From: Clostridia bacterium
GTDB taxonomy: Bacteria > Bacillota > Clostridia > Christensenellales > UBA1242
DNA length: 64,000 nucleotides
Assembly (NCBI GenBank): GCA_017409005.1
Contig: JAFQTP010000007.1
Coordinates: 1-64,000, forward strand
Direction: 5' to 3'
The notes beneath the pieces are model-generated. The model was given only the letters and a program-made list of their open reading frames with translations, did no database searches and was not told where the DNA came from. Below are positions 45,588 to 52,864 of this stretch, one piece after another. Each line of letters starts with the position of its first letter. Position 1 is the first letter of the stretch. The translations under genes and the position numbers were made by a program.

Positions 45588-47879
45588 TTAAATTTTAAAT
45601 TTGCTTTTCAAATGTTCATAAACCAAATATTCATATTTGTCAAATTTATTTAATACATTAATATCTTTAGAGTCCAAATATTTTATAACCTTAAATGGTA
45701 CCCCGTAATCACTTATTTTTTTTGCATCACTATTTGTACAACTATATTCTAACAATGCAATTAAAGATGTAAGATTTGATGAAATTTCATCCATATCACA
45801 ATTATCTGTTTTGGCAATATTGTATCTTAACAATACATCCAACAATCCCAAATATTTTACCAGGTGATACTTAAAAATATTAAATGTCAATTTAGAGGTC
45901 TCTTTAACTGCGCTATCTGGACTTTTCCTTTCCAACTCGAATTTAAGAACACCATGAAAACCATCACTTAAATAATGTGCCACTTTTACTGTTAGAAATG
46001 AAAAATTTTTTTTCGTCTTTTTTTCTATAAGGTTTTTCAAATCTTCATTTTCTATTATTTGGTATATAGATGTCAATAAAATTTCAAAATTATCCCAATT
46101 TAAGTATCTTCCAAAATTTAAAACATTTCTTATTTGTTGTTTCCTATATGATGATAACTTTAAAATAGTTTCATATAGTGTTATTTTATCAGATAGTTTA
46201 ATTGTCTTAAACTTTTCTACAATGTGTAAATCCAACCCCAATTCATTAGCTTTTTGTAACAATTGCTTCTTTGTTGATTTTTGGTTATCAGTTAAATATT
46301 TTTCGGAAGCCATCATAACATCTACTTCTGATTTTGTGGCATTTTTATCATATTCCAAATTTTTCAACTCTTCCGATTCTGAGTTTAGGATTTGATTAAA
46401 ATTATTATCAACAGCAAAAACAAAACCTTTAAAATGGTGCATGAATCTACCAGCTCTTCCTGCAATATTTTGAGCATCAAATTTTTTTAAGGTTTTATTA
46501 CCTTTTTTATCAGACATAACTATCATATTTTTTGCTGATGTATTTATACCTTCAGTTATAGTCGTTGTTGAAATTATAGTATCTAGTATTCCTGCATTAA
46601 AAAATTCAATTATTTCTTTTTGAATATACTTTGGAATATATCCATGATGAATTCCTATTCCTTTTTGCAAAGATTTATACAATATCCAATCCTCGCTAAA
46701 AGCATGCTTTAAATGGTCTAAAAAGATATAAAATTTTTCTTTTAATTTCAAATTCACAATATCGAGATTAATATTAGACTCTTCTTTAAATTGTATTAAC
46801 CATTTTGCTATTTGTTCAGTTTTATGCCTAGCATCAGTATAAATAATAGATGATTTATTTTCACTTTCATATAAAGTTTTTAACAATGTTTTTAACTTAT
46901 TTTTTGATGGTTTGCTAGTAACTTCAAAACTCAAACCTTCAAAATGATAAGATTTTTTTTCATCAATATTTAATATGGCTTTGTTTACTATTTCTATATT
47001 GTTATAAGATAAAACTTCAAAGCTATTGTCTTTAAAAAAGTTTTGTATTGAACTTGTATTATTTTTTGTTATTTCAATATATGGTCCTGCTAATAATATA
47101 TCTTTAGATAAGTTACACACAAGTTGTAATGCAACCCTAAAAGACAAGTCTCTTTCGTTTTCACCTACAGTTTCATTATCCATAATAAACTGGTTGTCTA
47201 TTTTATATATTTCATCCATAAATATAAAATCAAATTTAAATCTATTTGATTTATCTGTCATTGATAAAAATCGCTCAGGTGTATAGATAAATAGATTTTT
47301 ATCATCATTATTAACATCTTCATCACTCAAAGTATGTATTTTATAATCAGAGAAGAAATCATCATTAAGCAATTTTATATAATTCTCTGCCAATAAGGAA
47401 AGAGTAGGAAAAATTAAAACTATATTCTTATACTTCATCTTTTTAATAATTTGAGTTACTATAAATGTTTTACCAAAAGATGTTGGAGCTGTTAGGAAAA
47501 AACGGTTTTGATTTTCCTGATGAAACTGTTCATATACAATTTTTTGATACTTATGAAAAGCTTTATTTTCTTCCATTGCTAATGATGAATTATATATCAT
47601 ATTTGAAAAGTCATTTAAATGAATGTTTTCAAATTTTAATTTGTTATTTTTTTGCTCTAACAACATTTCATAATATTGAGGAACACCTATTAAATTTGAG
47701 AATTTATATAAAAATTTTAATTGTGTTTGGGATAAATCAAAATCCTTTATTATGTCAAAGAAATTACATACACACTTAATTAAAACACCTTCTTTTTCTA
47801 AGGTATCACAATCATATTTCAACTTAATTATTTCTTCTGCCTTACTATTTAAATAAGAGGCTTGTTCTTCTGAATACAT
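45588..47879 (-). CDS. hamB: Hachiman helicase HamB
   Basis: A 763-aa superfamily-2 DEAD/DEAH-type helicase. Motif I is LTAPTSFGKTF (131-139), motif II FIFMDEIYKID (DEIY), motif V STTTITEGINTSAKNM, and motif VI NIAGRAGRFMHH. In Hachiman the helicase HamB restrains the HamA nuclease and releases it when DNA damage or phage intermediates are met. The identity rests on its overlap with a DUF1837 HamA gene, the standard hamA-hamB order. GGAGGTG precedes the ATG. Confidence 0.85.
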   Translation of the reverse strand: MYSEEQASYLNSKAEEIIKLKYDCDTLEKEGVLIKCVCNFFDIIKDFDLSQTQLKFLYKFSNLIGVPQYYEMLLEQKNNKLKFENIHLNDFSNMIYNSSLAMEENKAFHKYQKIVYEQFHQENQNRFFLTAPTSFGKTFIVTQIIKKMKYKNIVLIFPTLSLLAENYIKLLNDDFFSDYKIHTLSDEDVNNDDKNLFIYTPERFLSMTDKSNRFKFDFIFMDEIYKIDNQFIMDNETVGENERDLSFRVALQLVCNLSKDILLAGPYIEITKNNTSSIQNFFKDNSFEVLSYNNIEIVNKAILNIDEKKSYHFEGLSFEVTSKPSKNKLKTLLKTLYESENKSSIIYTDARHKTEQIAKWLIQFKEESNINLDIVNLKLKEKFYIFLDHLKHAFSEDWILYKSLQKGIGIHHGYIPKYIQKEIIEFFNAGILDTIISTTTITEGINTSAKNMIVMSDKKGNKTLKKFDAQNIAGRAGRFMHHFKGFVFAVDNNFNQILNSESEELKNLEYDKNATKSEVDVMMASEKYLTDNQKSTKKQLLQKANELGLDLHIVEKFKTIKLSDKITLYETILKLSSYRKQQIRNVLNFGRYLNWDNFEILLTSIYQIIENEDLKNLIEKKTKKNFSFLTVKVAHYLSDGFHGVLKFELERKSPDSAVKETSKLTFNIFKYHLVKYLGLLDVLLRYNIAKTDNCDMDEISSNLTSLIALLEYSCTNSDAKKISDYGVPFKVIKYLDSKDINVLNKFDKYEYLVYEHLKSKFKI

Positions 47880-48742
47880 TCTAACACCTCCAATTTAATT
47901 GTTTTAGCATCCTTTACTGGTAAAAATATAAAAAATAGTTCCACTTCTATGTTGTGAGGAATGATTACGGGGTTTGTTTGATTTAGTTTCTCAATTTTTT
48001 CAATATATGATTTGATAGTTAAATCATAATCATTATAGACTTCATTTGCAACCACTAAAACTGGGTACACTAACTTTCCGTTATATCTTTTAATATCTTC
48101 ATAAAAATTTCTATATGGATTTTGTTTGCACTCTTCAATAAATTTTTCTATTAAAGCACCACTCGCAAATGATTGATACCTTTTTTGAAATATGGTTTGA
48201 AGATTTTTATTTAGATATTCTAATGTAATATCCTTATTAATATTATCCCAAATTTTTTTTAAAGCTCTTGTATATTTATCATAAAATTTAACTTCTCCAC
48301 ACCAAAATTCAAGATTATTACCTTTTTCAATAATATGATGACAATCGTAGCCGTGAACTTCAGAATTTGATAATAAATCAAAAAACTCTCCACGAGCAAC
48401 TAAAACATCTGTACCATAGAATACTTGTAAAAATACATTTAATAAAGCTTCTCCATAAAATCCTAGTTTTAATTTAGCATCATCATCTCCCACATTGAAA
48501 CGGACTCTAAACTCCAATGCGTTTCGTTGGAGTTCATTTAATTGAGTTAAATCAATTTGATAATCATCATAAGCCAAATCAACTATACTATTATATATTA
48601 TATTGGCCACATCAGAATCCTGGTTTGGCTTAAATGCGAAATCTTCACAAGTAGACACAATGCTTTTAGGAGTATCGTTATGTGGTAATGTATATTGCAA
48701 AGTTATAACATTGTTAAATAATTCTTTCAATGCTGATCTCAT
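47849..48742 (-). CDS. hamA: Hachiman nuclease HamA (DUF1837)
   Basis: A 297-aa effector of the DUF1837 family. LGFYGEALLNVFLQVFYGTDVLVARGEFFD is the family signature; EVHGYD (E128, D133) and WCGEVKFYDK (E150-x-K152) give a PD-(D/E)xK-type nuclease site. It is thought to degrade DNA when released by HamB. I use the ATG at 48742: AAGGAG is 6 nt upstream, and the TATAAT promoter box (about 48767-48772) leaves no room for the longer frame. It overlaps hamB by 31 bp. Confidence 0.85.
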   Translation of the reverse strand: MRSALKELFNNVITLQYTLPHNDTPKSIVSTCEDFAFKPNQDSDVANIIYNSIVDLAYDDYQIDLTQLNELQRNALEFRVRFNVGDDDAKLKLGFYGEALLNVFLQVFYGTDVLVARGEFFDLLSNSEVHGYDCHHIIEKGNNLEFWCGEVKFYDKYTRALKKIWDNINKDITLEYLNKNLQTIFQKRYQSFASGALIEKFIEECKQNPYRNFYEDIKRYNGKLVYPVLVVANEVYNDYDLTIKSYIEKIEKLNQTNPVIIPHNIEVELFFIFLPVKDAKTIKLEVLECIQKNKPLI

Positions 48743-48830
48743 AGACATCTCCTTATTTGTCATATTATAACATATTTGCAAGAATTTTCCATAACTTATC
48801 TAAAAAAATATCAACCAAGTTGAAACTAGA

Positions 48831-49388
48831 TTATTGTTCTCTCACATTAATAACTATCTTTTTCTTTTGTTTTGCATAGGCATGGGCAAGAGCAGTGCCG
48901 GATTTAGGTTGGTAGTAGCCAATGCTTCGCTTTGAGTATTTTCTCATTTCGGGTTGATAATTTTCATCATAGTAAAAGACACAATAATCGCTATCGTTTA
49001 TCATTGCTTGGTTTCTTTCAACATAACTTGCTCGACCAGATGTGTATTTTGTTTTATGTTCAACTTCTTCTTCAACTCCAAGTAGTGTAACTTTTTCTTT
49101 TTTAAAATGGCTATAAATTTCTTCCCAATATGCTCGTTCACTTTCTAATGTGCAAGTTTCGCTCCTGCAAGTGTAACACTTCCTTATAATGTTTGGATAT
49201 TTCTCTTTAAGTTCTGTAACCACTAAATGACAAAGGTAGTCAAAATCACTTCGACTGCCAAACAAGAATATTAACACATTGTGGTTAACAATTAAATCTT
49301 CAATAACTTCCTTTACTTTTTGTTTAAGTTCTTCAGTAATCTCAATTTTTCTATGACCAAAGAATGAACATGTTTTATGTTTTTGCAT
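48831..49388 (-). CDS. SLOG (YpsA/DUF1273-like) protein
   Basis: A 185-aa Rossmann-like protein. TCSFFGHRKIEITEELKQK at the start and GTALAHAYAKQKKKIVINV at the end are the DUF1273/YpsA marks; SGRASYVERNQAMINDSDYCVFYYDENY is the middle nucleotide-binding segment. SLOG proteins bind nucleotide-derived ligands and are often sensors in defence loci. It has its own extended -10 promoter and a palindrome between the transcription start and the ribosome site GGGAG. It lies directly upstream of the Hachiman genes. Confidence 0.8.
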   Translation of the reverse strand: MQKHKTCSFFGHRKIEITEELKQKVKEVIEDLIVNHNVLIFLFGSRSDFDYLCHLVVTELKEKYPNIIRKCYTCRSETCTLESERAYWEEIYSHFKKEKVTLLGVEEEVEHKTKYTSGRASYVERNQAMINDSDYCVFYYDENYQPEMRKYSKRSIGYYQPKSGTALAHAYAKQKKKIVINVREQ

Positions 49389-49404
49389 AATAAAAAACTC
49401 CCAA

Positions 49405-49423
49405 AGTATTCACTTTGAATACT
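49405..49423. promoter_or_regulatory. Operator-like palindrome upstream of SLOG gene
   Basis: AGTATTCA-CTT-TGAATACT is a perfect 8+3+8 palindrome in the leader of the SLOG transcript (-10 TATAAT on the minus strand at about 49434-49439). A half-site TGTATTCAAA lies about 35 bp away on the far side of the promoter. The XRE protein encoded by the divergent gene is the obvious candidate to bind it. Confidence 0.55.
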
Positions 49424-49563
49424 CACACTGGTCATTATAACACAATTTTATGTTTCTGTGTATTCAAAATGGAGTTTTTGAGAAAAATTTATGTGTGTGG
49501 CTTTCTAACGAAAAACCATTCTTAAATTATAATTATTGTAACAACAAATAATTAGGAGTTTTT

Positions 49564-49863
49564 ATGGAAATCAAAGAAATCTTATCAAGAATTGGTTATG
49601 TTAGAAATAAAGCCAATTTATCCGCAAGAGAAGTTAGTCAAAGAATGGGTATGAGCCCACAATATGTCGCACAGCTTGAAAGTGGTAGAATTGTATTGAC
49701 TGTTGAAAAGTTATTACAAATTTTAGAGATTTGTGAATTTCCTATTGATAGATTTTTCAGTTCGAACATAGCTGACTACAAAATTGACAATGAATTAAAA
49801 TCATTAATAGAATCTTTACCATCAGACAAAAAGAAAAACATAATTGAATTTATTAAGAAATAA
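49564..49863 (+). CDS. XRE-family transcriptional regulator
   Basis: A 99-aa Cro/CI-type repressor: helix-turn-helix at about 18-60 (LSAREVSQRMGMSPQYVAQLESG, then VEKLLQILEICEFPIDRFF) and a short helical tail. TTAGGAG precedes the ATG. It is divergent from the SLOG gene and is the only rightward gene of element 1, so it likely controls the cargo promoters, including its own. Confidence 0.85.
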   Translation: MEIKEILSRIGYVRNKANLSAREVSQRMGMSPQYVAQLESGRIVLTVEKLLQILEICEFPIDRFFSSNIADYKIDNELKSLIESLPSDKKKNIIEFIKK

Positions 49864-49867
49864 AAAT

Positions 49868-49897
49868 AGCATTAGGATAATTCCTAGTGCTGTTTTT
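49868..49897 (+). terminator. Terminator of XRE gene
   Basis: AGCATTAGGA / TCCTAGTGCT with a short loop, one wobble and TTTTT. Confidence 0.75.
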
Positions 49898-50232
49898 ATC
49901 ATTATACAGTATTGATGTTTTAGGGAACAATTTAACTATTTTTATCTCGATTTGTTCCCTAAAATGTGTATTACCAAAATCAACTTAAAAAACTTGTTAT
50001 GCTAAGTTTTTTGGGATATTTTTGGTAGTAATTTTTAAGTAGAAGTAAAAAGATTTAAATAGTTTTAGATAGTTTCAAATCAACAAATTGAACCTAAAAA
50101 TATGCTTGTAGGTACAGTTAGGTACAGAAGTTTTAAACTTATATGTACCTATTAAAAAAATACTAGCAAAAACACTAGTATTTAAAGTGGATTATTTAGA
50201 TAGGGTTGAAGTTCTTTCAATTCTATTTTAAG
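49898..50232. other. Right-end non-coding region of element 1
   Basis: There is no gene. It contains AGGTACA direct repeats at 50110-50116 and 50120-50126 (10 bp apart), an inverted TGTACCT at 50144-50150, the hairpin ACTAG...CTAGT near 50162-50178, and repeats of the ATAGTTT type around 50057-50070. It leads into the att core at 50233. Confidence 0.6.
50110..50150. repeat. Right-end AGGTACA repeats of element 1
   Basis: Two direct and one inverted copy of the same heptamer as at the left end, with the same 10-bp spacing. It supports integrase arm-site function and fixes the right end of element 1 close to 50241. Confidence 0.65.
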
Positions 50233-50277
50233 TTGGTAAGGCGGAGGTCACGGGTTCAAGTCCCGTCATCAGCTCCA
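50233..50277 (+). pseudogene. tRNA-Thr 3' half, middle att site
   Basis: These 45 bases run from the anticodon loop TTGGTAA through GGCGG, the T-arm and CATCAGC to CCA, identical to 54540-54584. Upstream sequence is unrelated to a tRNA. A tRNA-type terminator follows (50284-50337), as expected if element 2 carried the 3' half of its target. Confidence 0.9.
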
Positions 50278-50283
50278 ATGCCT

Positions 50284-50337
50284 TAAATCCCTTTATTTAT
50301 CGGGCTTTTCCGGTATTTACAGGGATTTATTTTTTTT
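50284..50337 (+). terminator. tRNA-type terminator at left end of element 2
   Basis: TAAATCCCT (50284-50292) / AGGGATTTA (50321-50329) followed by eight T. Confidence 0.65.
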
Positions 50338-50403
50338 GCAAATTTTTCCTCAAAAAACATATAAATTGTGGAGCAAAACTTATTTTTGAACTAGCGTATT
50401 AAA

Positions 50404-50485
50404 TCGGTCTAAAATTTTAAGGTTTGCTTTTATGATGAATTTCTAACTTTCCTGTTTTTGGCGTTCTAAGTCGGTCTATGTCGGT
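50404..50485. repeat. Left-end TCGGT repeats of element 2
   Basis: TCGGT occurs at 50404, 50471 and 50481; the last two are 10 bp apart (AGTCGGTCTATGTCGGTATA). GGCGG repeats with the same spacing occur at the right end. They are likely integrase arm sites. Confidence 0.5.
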
Positions 50486-50514
50486 ATAGTTGGCTCCAAA
50501 TGGTCCCTGTAAAT

Positions 50515-50548
50515 AAAAAAGGAATGTATCTTTTTACATTCCTTTTTA
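50515..50548. terminator. Terminator of DUF5680 gene
   Basis: AAAAAAGGAATGTA / TACATTCCTTTTT; on the minus strand it follows the DUF5680 stop. Confidence 0.75.
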
Positions 50549-50554
50549 AATTGC

Positions 50555-51028
50555 CTACTTAATAATTCCTCCGTTACATTGTAATTCATAAACGAGTTCG
50601 TTATTTTTATAAATTCTCTCTAATCCTGTGAAGTTTTCCATACTTCCAGTAACTTCAAAACCATATGAAAATTCACCATTTACAAACTTGCTTGGTCCAC
50701 GCAATGGTAATACTAAATTATCAGATCCAACTTGCATTAAAGCTGGTCTCAAAGCATTGTCCATAGCTTCTTCGCTTAGGTTAGGATTGATTGTATTTCC
50801 ATAATAATTCATAGCCCAGATCGGTTTTTCATCAATGTAAACAACTTCTGAGCCTATAAACTTTTCTCCACCGAAATAAGTATCGTGATAGCAAAGTTTT
50901 TTATTGTTGATGATTTCTTCATATTGATAATCTTTTGAGCCAATGCGTGAAGAGTTAACTTTCGCAGCATTTCCATTTGCATAAGTATTTTTCTTTGCTC
51001 TTATTAAAAACTCCAATATATTTTCCAT
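50555..51028 (-). CDS. DUF5680 domain protein
   Basis: A 157-aa single-domain protein. FLIRAKKNTYANGNAAKV, SSRIGSKDYQYEEI, YHDTYFGGEKFIGSE, IWAMNYYGNT and LPLRGPSKFVNGEFSYGFEV match the DUF5680 pattern, which often occurs after an XRE domain or alone; it is of unknown biochemical function. It lies 13 bp after an unknown gene, so they are co-transcribed. GGGAGGAG precedes the ATG. Confidence 0.7.
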   Translation of the reverse strand: MENILEFLIRAKKNTYANGNAAKVNSSRIGSKDYQYEEIINNKKLCYHDTYFGGEKFIGSEVVYIDEKPIWAMNYYGNTINPNLSEEAMDNALRPALMQVGSDNLVLPLRGPSKFVNGEFSYGFEVTGSMENFTGLERIYKNNELVYELQCNGGIIK

Positions 51029-51041
51029 AACTCCTCCCTAA

Positions 51042-51578
51042 TTACATCATGTAATAGTTATCTGCTCCAATCATAAATGCATTTATACATAATTTTTTAA
51101 CATCAACTAATGCTTGATATTCTGTTCCGTCTTTTTCTTTTCCTTTAATCATTGCAAATCCAGTAAATTCACAATTTCTATCTATTTCATAGCCATATCC
51201 AATGTTTCCACTTTTATCTTTCATTTGTAAATCAATTCTATCTGAATGGATTATTTTTGACAAAGCATCAGAGAAAGAGATATCTTTTGTGTTTGATATA
51301 TATTTGGCAATATTTGAATATTTAACTTTATTGTTTATAGACTTCCCATATTTTTCTAATTGCTCAGATTCTCTTCTTAACATTATTGACAATTCAATCA
51401 ATAAGCTTATTGTCTCTTCATAAACATGTGGATAATAATCTTTTATAGCAAAATATTCGTACGGTTCATCTCTCTTAAATTTTTCATTTAAAGGCAAAAG
51501 CAATTTATTAATTTTACCTAATGAAGTTATATTTTGTAGTAGTTTCAATGCTTTACTAGAAACAATATTTAACCTCAT
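51042..51578 (-). CDS. Hypothetical protein of element 2
   Basis: A 178-aa soluble, mostly helical protein (residues 40-110), ending in a strand-rich segment (IDLQMKDKSGNIGYGYEIDRNCEFTGFAMIKG). I do not recognise it. I use the ATG at 51578, with TAGGAG 5 nt upstream; TGTTATAAT lies about 15 nt further, so the longer frame would precede the transcript start. It forms a two-gene unit with the DUF5680 gene. Confidence 0.6.
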   Translation of the reverse strand: MRLNIVSSKALKLLQNITSLGKINKLLLPLNEKFKRDEPYEYFAIKDYYPHVYEETISLLIELSIMLRRESEQLEKYGKSINNKVKYSNIAKYISNTKDISFSDALSKIIHSDRIDLQMKDKSGNIGYGYEIDRNCEFTGFAMIKGKEKDGTEYQALVDVKKLCINAFMIGADNYYMM

Positions 51579-51640
51579 ATTTTCTCCTATAGCAATATTA
51601 TAACACACATATTCTATATTTGCATTGCTTTATTAAATAA

Positions 51641-52809
51641 TTATTTAAATACATTGTTTATAATCTCAAGCATTTCTTTGTTATAAATACTTACATTATT
51701 ATAAGTTTCGAGAGTAGTTTTTACTGATTTATGTCCTAATAACAATTGTATGATTTTAGGGTTGATTTTTTTTCAAAAAGCATTGTGGCAAAGGTGTGCC
51801 TAAATGTGTGAAAATGAATATCATATTCTGAAAAGCCATATTTATCATTAAATCTTTTTAATAATCGTCTAGTGCCAGAATAACTTCTTAAATCATTTTC
51901 GTGATCAAACAATAAAGAATCCTTAACTTTACCATTTGCGACTAATTGTAGAACTTTCCATTCTATTAATATTTTATATAACTCATCAATTATAGGAACA
52001 GCTCTAATGCTACAATTAGTTTTTGTTGTTTCTATTTTTCTTTTATTGGATATTGTCTCTCCTTTCTGATTAAATTTGTAGTCTTTGGTCAATGAAGAAT
52101 TAATATGTGTAAGCCGTTTTTCAAAGTCAACATCTTTCCACCTTAACGATAAAATCTCTCCAATTCTCATTCCTGCATATAAACCTAAATAGCATAAAGT
52201 TTTAAGTGGTTGATGATTATTTAATTTTTTAATATAATCTTGTCTTATTTCTTTTGGTAATGCTTTATATTTAATTTCATCTCTGCTTTTTGGATATTTT
52301 ATATTATTCAAGATTAAAGGATAAGACGCTATATAATTATTTAAAACAAGATAACTAGCAAATTGATTTAATACAAACTTTGTTTTTAAAAACATACTTT
52401 TAGGAATTTTGTTATTTAATAAATGATTGAAAAATACAAGCAAGGTATTATTGTTTATAATGCTTAATGTTTTATTCTCAAAATAAGGCTTTATATACAA
52501 CCTATACACCATTAAATTACTGCAGAGTGTAGAAGAACTGACACTTAATCTTTTCACATTCATTAGCCAATAGATAAGAACTTCATTTATTTGGAGATTG
52601 TTTTTATCGTCAATACTTAAAGTGTTATCATCTCCATACTTTTCATAAAACTTTTTTATTGCTTCTATTTTTGTTTTTGCAGAAGTTTTTACTCGCTTTC
52701 TTTCTCCATTAATTAACATTCGTTTTGCAAAATACCAATAACCATTGGCAGAATAATAAAGCGACCCATCTCCATTAGGTCGCCTTGTTTTTCTAATTTC
52801 TTTTTTCAT
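51641..52809 (-). CDS. int: Tyrosine integrase of element 2, -1 frameshift needed
   Basis: The zero frame (51736-52809, 357 aa) has the integrase N-terminus (GDGSLYYSANGYWYFAKRM), a core-binding domain, the catalytic Arg (GLYAGMRIGEILSLRW) and HTFRHTFATMLFEKK, then goes out of frame after eight A (51766-51773) and stops 11 codons later. In the -1 frame the expected end continues: INPKIIQLLLGHKSVKTT and the nucleophile in LETYNNV, to a stop at 51641. Slippage on A-AAA-AAA by -1 gives exactly the family order. This could be programmed frameshifting, a mutation, or a base-calling error. A palindrome covers the ribosome site. Confidence 0.8.
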
Positions 52810-52812
52810 TTA

Positions 52813-52838
52813 TTTATACCTCCATATGGAGAGTATAA
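52813..52838. promoter_or_regulatory. Palindrome over integrase promoter and ribosome site
   Basis: CTCCATATGGAG (52820-52831) sits within a longer near-palindrome that includes TATAC on both sides. On the minus strand it spans TATACT, the expected start site and the GGAGG ribosome site of the element 2 integrase, so a bound repressor or an RNA hairpin would shut off integrase synthesis. Confidence 0.5.
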
Positions 52839-52864
52839 ATCATAGATTAATAAAGATTTTTATT

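Larger units (their letters stand above)
36531..50241. mobile_element. Element 1: mobilizable defence island in tRNA-Thr
   Basis: The element is bounded by the core repeat TTGGTAAGG at 36531-36539 and 50233-50241. It encodes a tyrosine integrase, an excisionase and a MobL-like relaxase with a small partner, but no type IV secretion genes, so it is an integrative mobilizable element that needs a helper. Cargo: a complete tRNA-Thr, a HEPN/Toprim protein, a restriction-modification locus with an ASCH gene, Hachiman, SLOG and XRE genes. Repeats of AGGTACA near both ends support these boundaries. Nearly all genes read leftward; only the XRE gene near the right end is rightward. Confidence 0.8.
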
